Below, piece by piece: positions 1-6,402 of a stretch of 6,428 nucleotides of DNA (position 1 is its first letter; the number at the start of each line of letters is the position of its first letter). Source of the DNA: Actinomycetota bacterium (lineage in GTDB: Bacteria; Actinomycetota; Actinomycetes; S36-B12; UBA5976); contig VGAH01000052.1 in NCBI GenBank assembly GCA_016870945.1, positions 1 to 6,428 of the forward strand, in the 5' to 3' direction. A program made the position numbers and the translations under genes. Below the pieces are notes generated by a model. The model worked only from the letters and a program-made list of their open reading frames with translations, was not told the origin of the DNA and ran no database searches.

Positions 1-378
1 TCCAGCGCCAGCCGCACTTGCGATTCGCGCGAGAACCCCGAAAGCACCGAGTGCGCGATCGCCAACCGCACCTGCTGCAGCCGTCGTCGCCCGCATCGCG
101 GCTCGCACCACCGCAACCAACGGCTCTTCGCGGGCTGAACCCAGCGACGACATCTCTGACCACGGGTATTCAGCACCCTCTAGTGCCGCACTGGCCCAAG
201 CACCGCGATTTAGCGAAAGCTCGGCCGCAGCCTTTCGATCAAACCGACGCTCCATATATATGGCATCAACCTGGGCCCGCACCGCGCTGGCGAGCCCAGC
301 AACTTCGTCGCTAGCCGCAGCAGCAACGAGTCCGCTCAGACTGCAGACGCGATAAGCCTGATTTCGCTCAACATTCAC
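1..378 (-). CDS. Fic-like protein, N-terminal part (3' end beyond window)
   Basis: An uninterrupted minus-strand frame covers 126 codons and runs off the left edge, so only the N-terminus is seen. The GTG start at 378 directly follows an in-frame TAA (381-379). It has a good Shine-Dalgarno, AAGAGG on the minus strand (392-387), 8 nt upstream. The protein is Ala/Arg-rich and helical. Residues 63-68, SAALEG, fit the (S/T)xxxE(G/N) inhibitory-helix motif of Fic proteins, which restrains AMP transfer by blocking the ATP gamma-phosphate. The surrounding GAWASAALEGAEYPW resembles proteins encoded next to acs in other actinobacteria and annotated as Fic-family or 'oxidoreductase'; that resemblance is from memory. 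The catalytic HxFx(D/E)GNGRxxR motif would lie outside the window, so activity cannot be judged. The gene is divergent from acs. That it is coding is well supported; the family is a moderate-confidence call. Confidence 0.72.
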   Translation of the reverse strand, partial: MNVERNQAYRVCSLSGLVAAAASDEVAGLASAVRAQVDAIYMERRFDRKAAAELSLNRGAWASAALEGAEYPWSEMSSLGSAREEPLVAVVRAAMRATTAAAGAVGDRALGAFGVLARIASAAGAG

Positions 379-398
379 TTAGGTAGCCTCTTGCAATC
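379..398. promoter_or_regulatory. 20-bp divergent gap between Fic-like gene and acs
   Basis: Only 20 bp lie between the two divergent start codons. The gap holds the Shine-Dalgarno of the minus-strand gene (CCTCTT on the plus strand, 387-392) but no convincing Shine-Dalgarno for acs. A TANNNT hexamer, TAGCCT at 384-389, ends 9 nt before the acs ATG. It could be a -10 for a nearly leaderless acs transcript, but no good -35 stands upstream. Any promoter for either gene must extend into the coding sequence of the other. The gap itself is seen directly; the promoter reading is weak. Confidence 0.35.
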
Positions 399-2354
399 AT
401 GAACGAAACGCTTTCGAATCTGCTGGTCGAAGACCGCACCTTCGCACCAAGCCCTGAATTCGTGGCAGCAGCCAACGCCGACGCCACTCTCTACCACCAA
501 GCCGAAGCAGATCGCCTGGCTTTTTGGGACGCACAAGCCGAAAACCTGCAGTGGCAAAACAAGTGGAACGAGACGCTCGATTGGTCAAATGCCCCGTTTG
601 CAAAATGGTTCATCGGGGGCAGGCTAAACGTTTCGGTCAACTGCCTAGATCGCCATGTGGCAGCAGGTCACGGTGACCAAATCGCCATTTATTGGGAGGG
701 CGAGCCGGGTGACCAGCGAACTCTCACTTACCAAGAATTACTAACTGAGGTTTCGAAAGCTGCCAATGCCCTAACCGAGTTGGGCATCAAACCCGGCGAT
801 CGCGTCGCCATATATATGCCGATGATTCCCGAGGCGGCCGTGGCAATGCTCGCGTGCGCCCGCATTGGCGCCCCTCACTCGGTGGTCTTTGGTGGGTTTA
901 GTGCTGAGGCACTGCGTAGCCGAATCGAAGATGCCCAAGCGGTGGCAGTAATTACCGCGGACGGGGGCTATCGCCGAGGCAAACCACTCGCCCTCAAACC
1001 AGCCGTTGACGAAGCCGTCGCGCAATCGCCATCGGTCAAACACGTGCTTGTCGTGCGCCGCACTAATGACGATGTCGAATGGCACCCCGAACGCGACCTC
1101 TGGTGGCATGAATTGCTTGCCAATCAGCCCGTCACTCACGAACCGGAATACTTCGATTCCGAACATCCGCTTTTCATTCTCTACACCTCGGGCACGACCG
1201 GTAAACCAAAAGGCATATTGCATACCTCTGGTGGGTATCTCACCCAAGTGGCCTACACGCACCGCGTCGTCTTCGATCTAAAACCTGATACCGATGTCTA
1301 TTGGTGCACGGCTGATGTTGGTTGGGTAACCGGTCACAGCTACATCGTCTACGGGCCCATGGCCAATAGAGCGACTCAAGTCATGTACGAGGGCACACCC
1401 GACACCCCACACAAAGGGCGGCTTTGGGAGCTTTGTGCCAAATACGGCGTAACCATTTTCTACACGGCACCAACGGCTATTCGCACCTTCATGAAATGGG
1501 GTACCGAATTCATCAACAAACACGACTTGTCGAAATTGCGGTTACTTGGCTCGGTAGGTGAGCCGATTAACCCCGAAGCTTGGGTGTGGTACCGAGAACA
1601 CATCGGTGCTAATCGCACCCCAGTCGTTGACACGTGGTGGCAAACAGAAACCGGCGCAATCATGTTAAGCCCCTTGCCAGGCGTGACAGCTGCAAAACCC
1701 GGCTCAGCAATGTGCCCGCTGCCAGGTGTTGTCGCACAAGTAGTCGATGAAAACGGAACTGCCGTCTCACCTGGACACGGTGGCTACTTAACTCTTAGTG
1801 AGCCGTGGCCCAGCATGTTGCGAGGAATTTGGGGCGACCCACAGCGCTACATAGATACCTATTGGTCCCGCTACCCGGGCAAATATTTCGCAGGCGACGG
1901 TGCCAAGTTAGACAAAGACGGCGACTACTGGCTATTGGGTCGCGTTGACGATGTCATGAACGTCTCAGGTCACCGAATCTCTACTACCGAAGTCGAATCA
2001 GCTTTGGTGTCACACCCCCAAGTTGCCGAGGCCGCAGTAGTTGGCGCCAACGACGAAGTGACGGGTCAAGGAATCGTGGCCTTCGTGATCTTGCGCCAAG
2101 GCGCCGAGTCACCCGGTGAAGAAGTTGCGCACGAACTGCGCGACCACGTCACCAAACAAATTGGCGCGATCGCAAAACCTCGCCAAATATTGGTGGTTGC
2201 TGAGTTACCTAAGACGCGTTCGGGCAAAATCATGCGCAGGCTGTTGCGCGATGTTGCCGAGCACCGTTCACTAGGCGACGTGACGACGCTTGCTGACCCA
2301 ACCGTTATGACGTTGATCGAATCTGGGCTTACTAGTGCCCCCGCTGAAGATTAA
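399..2354 (+). CDS. acs: Acetyl-CoA synthetase (acetate--CoA ligase, AMP-forming)
   Basis: This cytoplasmic ANL-family enzyme converts acetate, ATP and CoA to acetyl-CoA through acetyl-AMP. The 651-residue product is full length for Acs. After the N-terminal acs-specific segment (about 30-90) comes the ATP-binding loop YTSGTTGKPKG (262-272). The acetate pocket shows V310, T311 and V386, and W414 in TWWQTETG; this tryptophan restricts the pocket to acetate or propionate. D500 should bind the ribose, and hinge D517 lies in GRVDDVMNVSGHR (514-526). K610 in PKTRSGKIMRR is the catalytic lysine that protein acetyltransferases (Pat) silence in other bacteria, so post-translational control is plausible. 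The ATG at 399 gives the usual actinobacterial N-terminus (MxETLSNLL), although no clear Shine-Dalgarno precedes it. It is the first gene of the plus-strand run, and nhaA starts 20 bp downstream. All key residues are present, so it should be active. Confidence 0.98.
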   Translation: MNETLSNLLVEDRTFAPSPEFVAAANADATLYHQAEADRLAFWDAQAENLQWQNKWNETLDWSNAPFAKWFIGGRLNVSVNCLDRHVAAGHGDQIAIYWEGEPGDQRTLTYQELLTEVSKAANALTELGIKPGDRVAIYMPMIPEAAVAMLACARIGAPHSVVFGGFSAEALRSRIEDAQAVAVITADGGYRRGKPLALKPAVDEAVAQSPSVKHVLVVRRTNDDVEWHPERDLWWHELLANQPVTHEPEYFDSEHPLFILYTSGTTGKPKGILHTSGGYLTQVAYTHRVVFDLKPDTDVYWCTADVGWVTGHSYIVYGPMANRATQVMYEGTPDTPHKGRLWELCAKYGVTIFYTAPTAIRTFMKWGTEFINKHDLSKLRLLGSVGEPINPEAWVWYREHIGANRTPVVDTWWQTETGAIMLSPLPGVTAAKPGSAMCPLPGVVAQVVDENGTAVSPGHGGYLTLSEPWPSMLRGIWGDPQRYIDTYWSRYPGKYFAGDGAKLDKDGDYWLLGRVDDVMNVSGHRISTTEVESALVSHPQVAEAAVVGANDEVTGQGIVAFVILRQGAESPGEEVAHELRDHVTKQIGAIAKPRQILVVAELPKTRSGKIMRRLLRDVAEHRSLGDVTTLADPTVMTLIESGLTSAPAED

Positions 2355-2374
2355 GCAGAGAACCAACTAAAGAC

Positions 2375-3652
2375 TTGGCTGCCAAGAAGAAGCGCTTCGT
2401 AGTACTTAATCGCTTGCCCACGGGTGAGCGAAAGTGGCTAGCAGGGGTGCTACGCGACGAAACCCTTGGCGGTGGCCTCTTAATCGGGGCAGCCTTGATT
2501 GCATTCGTAATGGTCAACTCACCACTGCGTGACGTTTACGAGACCATCATCAACACCACAGTTGGGCCTGCGTCGTTAAATCTCAATCTCACCCTTAGTA
2601 AATGGGCAGCCGACGGCGTGCTTGCTCTCTTCTTCTTTGTGGCGGGTCTTGAACTAAAACACGAGTTCGTACTAGGTCAGTTACGTACTTGGCGCCTGGC
2701 ATCAGTGCCAGTGGCAGCAGCAGTTAGCGGGATGATCTTCCCCGCGATTGTTTTCTTTGCGCTAACGACTACCCAGCCTGAAGCTAGACCAGCTTGGGCT
2801 GTGCCAATCGCAACCGATATCGCCTTTGCGCTTGCGGTTCTTGCAGTAGCTGGACGGGGGCTACCCGCCGCACTTCGAGTTTTCCTACTGACTCTGGCGA
2901 TCGTTGATGACATCGGCGCAATTACCGTGATCGCGATCTTCTACACCGAAGAAATCAAATTCATTCCACTAGTGATAGCAATCGCCCTGCTTGCCCTCTA
3001 TGCCCTACTGCAGCGTTTGCGGGTTTCGTCTGCGTTCATTTACGTACCGCTTGTACTAGCAACTTGGGCTGCAACACATGAAAGTGGCGTACACGCAACG
3101 ATCGCTGGTGTGGCACTCGGTCTTTTGACACGGGTAAAGACTGCACCTGGTGAGGCTTGGTCACCTGCTGAGCGTCTTGAGCGATGGGCTAGACCACTTT
3201 CTGCACTCGTTGCATTACCGATTTTTGCTTTCATGGCTGCGGGTGTGCCAGTAGTCGGGGTTGATATCGGCAAAGTACTTACTCAACCTCTCGTACTCGG
3301 TGTGATTTTTGGGCTAGTGGTTGGCAAGCCAATCGGGGTCTTGGTCGGCACTTGGGCGATAACCCGATTCACGAACGCACAGCTAAACAAGGCACTGTCT
3401 TGGTTAGACATTGCGGCTGTGGGCACTCTGGCTGGTATCGGTTTCACGGTCTCGTTGTTGATTACCAAGTTGGCCTTCCCTGATTCGCCAGACCTAGTCA
3501 CCTCTGCCAAGACGGGTGTGCTTTTCGGCAGCATCCTTGCTGCTTTACTCGCGGTGGTTTTCTTAAGGCTGCGAAGTCGCACATATGCCAAGTTCAAGTC
3601 CAGTAAGGCAGATCCGATTCCTGACGTGCCTTACGAGCCGACTACTGTTTGA
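2375..3652 (+). CDS. nhaA: Na+/H+ antiporter NhaA
   Basis: This inner-membrane antiporter exports Na+ (or Li+) in exchange for H+ and serves sodium and pH homeostasis. The 425-residue product carries the family signatures: GLELKHE (91-97), ATDIAFA (146-152, D148 matching E. coli D133), the paired ion-binding aspartates D178-D179 in AIVDDIGAI (E. coli D163/D164), SGVHATIAG (237-245, H240 matching the pH-sensor H225) and GKPIG with K318 (E. coli K300). About a dozen hydrophobic segments run from residue 31 to 398, followed by a charged, Pro-containing cytoplasmic tail. The best start is TTG at 2375, because an in-frame stop lies just upstream and no ATG or GTG occurs before the family-conserved N-terminal region. 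The Shine-Dalgarno is poor, so expression may depend on read-through from acs, 20 bp upstream. Its last codons are followed after 4 bp by the next gene. Confidence 0.97.
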   Translation: MAAKKKRFVVLNRLPTGERKWLAGVLRDETLGGGLLIGAALIAFVMVNSPLRDVYETIINTTVGPASLNLNLTLSKWAADGVLALFFFVAGLELKHEFVLGQLRTWRLASVPVAAAVSGMIFPAIVFFALTTTQPEARPAWAVPIATDIAFALAVLAVAGRGLPAALRVFLLTLAIVDDIGAITVIAIFYTEEIKFIPLVIAIALLALYALLQRLRVSSAFIYVPLVLATWAATHESGVHATIAGVALGLLTRVKTAPGEAWSPAERLERWARPLSALVALPIFAFMAAGVPVVGVDIGKVLTQPLVLGVIFGLVVGKPIGVLVGTWAITRFTNAQLNKALSWLDIAAVGTLAGIGFTVSLLITKLAFPDSPDLVTSAKTGVLFGSILAALLAVVFLRLRSRTYAKFKSSKADPIPDVPYEPTTV

Positions 3653-3656
3653 AGCC

Positions 3657-4151
3657 GTGAACGCTGCCCCGACGAACAACAGCCCAAGAAATGAAACCTT
3701 TACGAACGACAAGCGTGAAAAGGTTTCGATTCGCGAGTTAATCGTGCGTATTTTGGCCGACATCACACTTATTTTGCGGGCCGAAATTGAAAACCTAAAG
3801 AACGAAGCAGTTTCGCAAATTCGAACGTACGTCACTCGAACTGCCAGTGAAATCGTTCAAAAAGAAATTTTGCCCCCTCTTAAAGCAACTGCTCTACCGT
3901 CAGCACTGATTGGCCTAGGTGTGGCACTAATCGCCACTGCCGGCTTGCTGTTTACTTTCTCTGGCGTTTACGGATGGGTTGAGTCCGGTATGCCCACGTG
4001 GCTTGCTTTCTTGGTGCAAGGTCTGATCTTGTTGCTGGTTGCCCTGATTCTGATAGCAGTCGCCGCAGCACTTTTGGCGCGATACGCGAAAAAACTAGAG
4101 GCGAAAAAAGCTGCCCCGAAGGCAGTCTCGAACTCAAACCCGAACCAGTGA
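3657..4151 (+). CDS. DUF1469 / holin-X-like two-helix membrane protein
   Basis: A 164-residue membrane protein of the actinobacterial 'phage holin family' type (DUF1469, Phage_holin_3_6 or holin-X superfamily). Despite the name, these are chromosomal proteins and no lytic role is shown. Residues 1-22 are polar. Residues 23-72 form a charged amphipathic helix (VSIRELIVRILADITLI, then RAEIENLKNEA). Hydrophobic helices lie at about 82-102 and 114-142 and are followed by a Lys/Ala-rich tail. This matches Rv3669 of M. tuberculosis in position (before ephE) and type. The GTG at 3657 is chosen because it sits 4 bp after the nhaA stop. The in-frame ATG at 3585 would overlap nhaA by 68 bp and add a non-conserved leader. 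No strong Shine-Dalgarno is seen, so translational coupling to nhaA is likely. The family call is fairly secure; the function is unknown. Confidence 0.88.
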   Translation: MNAAPTNNSPRNETFTNDKREKVSIRELIVRILADITLILRAEIENLKNEAVSQIRTYVTRTASEIVQKEILPPLKATALPSALIGLGVALIATAGLLFTFSGVYGWVESGMPTWLAFLVQGLILLLVALILIAVAAALLARYAKKLEAKKAAPKAVSNSNPNQ

Positions 4152-5083
4152 CCCGACTGCCCGAACCCGGGCAGGCAATTCGATTAGCAGGCCCGTGGGT
4201 TCACCGCGATGTGTCCGCAAACGGTTCACGCTTTCACTTGGTGCAAATGGGTGAGGGGCCACTCGTGGTGTGCTTGCACGGGTTCCCGCAATATTGGTAC
4301 GCCTGGCGCAAGTACTTGCCACAAATTGCGGCCGCCGGCTTTACCGCAGTAGCCATGGATCTTCGCGGTTACGGCGGCTCAGACCACCCACCTGACGGCT
4401 ACAACCCATACACACTCAGCGCCGATGTTGCCGGCGTGATCGCGGTACTCGGTTACGAAGATGCGGCAGTCGTCGGGCACGGCTGGGGCGGCCAAATCGG
4501 TTGGACGATGACTACCGCTCACCCGAAATCGATCCGCAATTTGGTGGCGATCTCGGCCCCACACCCCAGGCGGCTGCGCGAATCGCTCATCAAACAACGA
4601 GGCCAACTAAAAGCAACCCTCGAGAGATTCATGATGCAAATACCTTGGTGGACTGAGCGAACTTTGCGTGCCGGTGATGCCATTGAAGTAGAGAAGATCT
4701 TGCGTCGGTGGTCTAGGAGCACCGGGTGGTTGACCCCTGAAGTTGCTGGTAATTACCGAGCAGCCATGAAGGTTCTCGACACGGCGCACTGTTCGCTCGA
4801 ATACGCCCGATGGGCTACCCGAAGCCTTTATCGAACCGACGGAATCAACTACTTCAAATTGATGTCTGAGCCGACGACCGTGCCGGTGCTACAGATTCAT
4901 GGCCAAAAAGATCGACTGGTCTTAGCTGAAACCGCTCGTGGTTCTGATGAATACGTCAGCGGGAGATACGAATTCCTAGGACTCCCCGATGTTGGTCACT
5001 TCCCTCATGAAGAGGCGGCAGATGAACTAGTTGGTCTCGTTACGAATTGGTTATCTCAACCGGCAAACCGAATCGATCGATGA
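4148..5083 (+). CDS. Alpha/beta hydrolase, EphE-like, nucleophile replaced by Gly
   Basis: A 311-residue alpha/beta-hydrolase-fold protein of the epoxide hydrolase/haloalkane dehalogenase type, in the position of M. tuberculosis ephE (Rv3670). Visible landmarks are the oxyanion motif HGFPQ (44-48), DLRGYGGSD (71-79), the nucleophile elbow GHGWGG (110-115), a cap region at about 141-240, a likely acid D255 in IHGQKDRLV, and the catalytic-type H284 in DVGHFPHEE. The elbow is normally GHDWGG with Asp as nucleophile. Here residue 112 is Gly (GGC, 4481-4483), so normal ester-intermediate chemistry should not work. The protein may be a pseudoenzyme or have another role. The GTG at 4148 overlaps the previous stop as GTGA, the usual coupled arrangement; an upstream ATG at 3998 would lie deep inside the neighbouring gene. 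The 3' end overlaps the convergent CvpA gene by 44 bp. The fold is secure; the substrate is unknown. Confidence 0.93.
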   Translation: MTRLPEPGQAIRLAGPWVHRDVSANGSRFHLVQMGEGPLVVCLHGFPQYWYAWRKYLPQIAAAGFTAVAMDLRGYGGSDHPPDGYNPYTLSADVAGVIAVLGYEDAAVVGHGWGGQIGWTMTTAHPKSIRNLVAISAPHPRRLRESLIKQRGQLKATLERFMMQIPWWTERTLRAGDAIEVEKILRRWSRSTGWLTPEVAGNYRAAMKVLDTAHCSLEYARWATRSLYRTDGINYFKLMSEPTTVPVLQIHGQKDRLVLAETARGSDEYVSGRYEFLGLPDVGHFPHEEAADELVGLVTNWLSQPANRIDR

Positions 5084-5561
5084 CGACTATCAGCGCTTCA
5101 CGAGCCTGACTTGGCAGATACTCCTCAACTAGTACTACAACTTGATTTTGTGGCAGGGGCGCTAGTTCGTCAACCCAGCTGACGAGAACACTCGACGCCA
5201 CCAACCAGACGACAATCGCCATAGCCGCAGCGCCAACTAATGCACCTGCAAGATGGTCTAGAAAACGCAATATGCCAAGTGGCAACACCACTGGGCGAAT
5301 CATGCGAGCCAAAATTCCTGCCCCGACACCGCCGACTACTGCCCCACCGACGACACCACTAAACGAAACTGCTGCGACAAAGAGCGGGTTACCAAAGATG
5401 CGCTCTGCCACTACGGGGAAGAAAACCAACCCGACAACCGCACCTGCAATGACGCCCGCGCCCCAAACGACCGTGCGCAAGAGCCCCCGTCCATAACCTG
5501 CTATCGCAAACACAGCGACGAGGGCCAAGATTGCAATCTCTAACCAACTAAAGCCAGACAT
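5040..5561 (-). CDS. CvpA-family membrane protein (MarP-like, no protease domain)
   Basis: A 173-residue integral membrane protein with four predicted hydrophobic segments, at about 6-22, 31-50, 60-84 and 102-128. It carries CvpA-type features: GYGRGLLRTVV (22-32) after the first helix and LRFLDHLAGALVGAA (98-112) before the last. In M. tuberculosis this locus encodes MarP (Rv3671c), in which such a membrane domain is followed by a periplasmic trypsin-like serine protease needed for acid resistance. Here the MarP-like linker (VDELAPLPQ, then VEEYLPSQAREAL) is present, but the protein ends at FGLPVEITNS, about where the protease would begin. No protease remnant can follow, because the downstream DNA codes for the hydrolase on the other strand. 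The ATG at 5561 lies 3 bp after the nth stop, giving a two-gene operon. It may be a stand-alone CvpA protein or a domain-loss derivative of MarP. The function is unknown. Confidence 0.87.
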   Translation of the reverse strand: MSGFSWLEIAILALVAVFAIAGYGRGLLRTVVWGAGVIAGAVVGLVFFPVVAERIFGNPLFVAAVSFSGVVGGAVVGGVGAGILARMIRPVVLPLGILRFLDHLAGALVGAAAMAIVVWLVASSVLVSWVDELAPLPQNQVVVLVEEYLPSQAREALIVVIDRFGLPVEITNS

Positions 5562-5564
5562 CTG

Positions 5565-6257
5565 TTACTGCTTTACCAACGCGTCTGCAATCACAGGGTC
5601 AGTCGGGCCCTCACCGTAAGCAGGACACAAATCGTCAATCGGGCAGGCGCCACAAGCTGGTTTGCGTGCGTGACAACGCCTACGCCCGTGCCAGATCATT
5701 ACTTGCGAGAGTTGGGTCCAGTATTTCGGTGCAAAAAGATTCATGATGTCTTGCTCAACTTTTTCAGGGTCTGTGTGTTTACTCCAACCGAAACGCCGTG
5801 AGAGTCGCCCCACGTGGGTGTCCACTGTTATGCCAGGTGTGTCAAAGGCGTTGCCCAACACCACATTTGCGGTCTTACGTCCGACACCTGGCAAGGTCAC
5901 AAGTTCTTCGAGCGTGCTGGGAACCTCGCCACCAAAGCGAGTGACCAAGGCCTGCCCGAGCCCAATAAGGCTCTTGGCCTTGTTGCGATAAAACCCAGTT
6001 GATTTGATTACCGTTTCAAGTTCGGTCTGGTTAGCTGAAGCTAGATCAGCCGCCGTTGGGTACTTCGCAAAAAGCGCAGGTGTGACCATATTGACTCGAT
6101 CGTCGGTGCATTGGGCAGACAAGATGGTGGCTGCAAGAAGTTGTAAGGGACTTTCAAAGTTCAGTTCACAATGAGCATCTGGGTAGGTCTTAACAAGCCG
6201 CTGATAGATGGTCCGGGGCTGCGTCGAGGTTTTCTTAGCTTTTTTCTTACTCGGCAT
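5565..6257 (-). CDS. nth: Endonuclease III (DNA glycosylase/AP lyase)
   Basis: This base-excision-repair enzyme removes oxidised pyrimidines from DNA and nicks the resulting AP site by beta-elimination. Numbered from the upstream GTG at 6275, it shows LSAQCTDDRVN (52-62) and the helix-hairpin-helix LPGVGRKTANVVL (128-140) with catalytic K134 (E. coli K120). D152 in VDTHVGR matches E. coli D138. A complete [4Fe-4S] ligand set is formed by C201, C208, C211 and C217 (C-x6-C-x2-C-x5-C). The start is uncertain: GTG at 6275 gives 236 residues and ATG at 6257 gives 230. Neither has a Shine-Dalgarno. I prefer ATG 6257, because a TATCGT -10-like hexamer lies exactly 7 nt before it, as in actinobacterial leaderless genes. 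The N-terminus is Lys-rich, as is common. The gene is followed after 3 bp by the CvpA gene. Every active-site residue is present, so it is presumably functional. Confidence 0.97.
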   Translation of the reverse strand: MPSKKKAKKTSTQPRTIYQRLVKTYPDAHCELNFESPLQLLAATILSAQCTDDRVNMVTPALFAKYPTAADLASANQTELETVIKSTGFYRNKAKSLIGLGQALVTRFGGEVPSTLEELVTLPGVGRKTANVVLGNAFDTPGITVDTHVGRLSRRFGWSKHTDPEKVEQDIMNLFAPKYWTQLSQVMIWHGRRRCHARKPACGACPIDDLCPAYGEGPTDPVIADALVKQ

Positions 6258-6260
6258 GCG

Positions 6261-6276
6261 TGTGACGATAGGCACA
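6261..6276. promoter_or_regulatory. CRP-like palindrome at the nth start
   Basis: TGTGACGATAGGCACA matches the CRP consensus TGTGA-N6-TCACA at 9 of 10 specified bases; only the first base of the right half differs (G for T). It covers the alternative GTG start of nth and ends 4 bp 5' of the preferred ATG on the minus strand. It lies about 126 bp upstream of the TTG that may start crp. In M. tuberculosis crp is the divergent neighbour of nth, and CRP recognises this consensus, so control of nth, or autoregulation of crp, is conceivable. The match is direct; binding is inference, and a 9/10 match can arise by chance in a whole genome. Confidence 0.42.
6265..6270 (-). promoter_or_regulatory. Possible -10 element of nth (leaderless transcript)
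   Basis: On the minus strand TATCGT fits the actinobacterial TANNNT -10 pattern. It is followed by 7 nt and then the ATG at 6257, the spacing expected when transcription begins at the A of the start codon. No recognisable -35 stands 16-18 bp upstream. The hexamer lies in the middle of the CRP-like palindrome, so a bound regulator would be expected to block it. Confidence 0.3.
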
Positions 6277-6402
6277 TCGCAGCGGCTACTGGTGCTAACG
6301 CGCCCAGACCCTCATGATGCGACGCAATAGAAGGTGTGCCACGCTTTGGTCATAGCCAACCTCAAATAGCCAGCAGTATGACCAACGCAAGAAGGGATTC
6401 CG
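6277..6402. other. Non-coding region between nth and the right-edge gene
   Basis: Both strands are broken by stops in most frames and nothing protein-like stands out. A small inverted repeat, TTGG-N6-CCAA (6346-6359), has arms too short to call. No strong terminator or sigma-70 type promoter is evident. The right end holds the Shine-Dalgarno GAAGGG (6391-6396). One minus-strand frame stays open from the right edge to a stop near 6300, but it is rich in Trp and Cys and ends beside the nth start. I do not consider it a gene. Confidence 0.5.

Noticed and set aside
252..263. Perfect 12-bp palindrome CCATATATATGG in the Fic-like gene, with a near copy (GCCATATATATGCC) in acs near 808-820.
   Set aside because: Both copies encode Ala-Ile-Tyr-Met in frame in their own genes. 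The palindrome follows from the ATA TAT ATG codons, and there is no other sign of a regulatory site.
18..314. Plus-strand open frame of 98 codons at the left edge.
   Set aside because: It is Pro/Arg-rich with no domain character and antisense to the Fic-like frame, which has a Shine-Dalgarno and a recognisable motif.
771..1262. Long open frame on the minus strand inside acs (163 codons).
   Set aside because: It lies wholly antisense to a gene with intact catalytic motifs, and its translation shows no recognisable domain or plausible composition. It is a by-product of acs codon use.
3585..3656. Upstream ATG that would lengthen the DUF1469 protein by 24 residues.
   Set aside because: It would overlap the nhaA 3' end by 68 bp and adds a leader unlike the family. 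The GTG at 3657, 4 bp after the nhaA stop, fits operon spacing.
3998..4147. Upstream ATG giving a 361-residue hydrolase.
   Set aside because: The extra 50 residues are another frame of the DUF1469 gene. The GTGA overlap at 4148 places the start just before the recognisable hydrolase domain.
3657..4151. 'Phage holin' family protein, considered as evidence of prophage.
   Set aside because: Members are conserved chromosomal genes at this locus in actinobacteria, and no other phage gene, integrase or attachment site is present.
5072..5081. 10-bp palindrome ATCGATCGAT at the hydrolase 3' end, considered as a terminator.
   Set aside because: It has no loop and no U-rich tail, and it codes for Ile-Asp-Arg at the end of the protein.
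6346..6359. Inverted repeat TTGG-N6-CCAA in the region right of nth, considered as an operator.
   Set aside because: Four-base arms are expected by chance in a region this size, and it matches no regulator consensus I can name with confidence.
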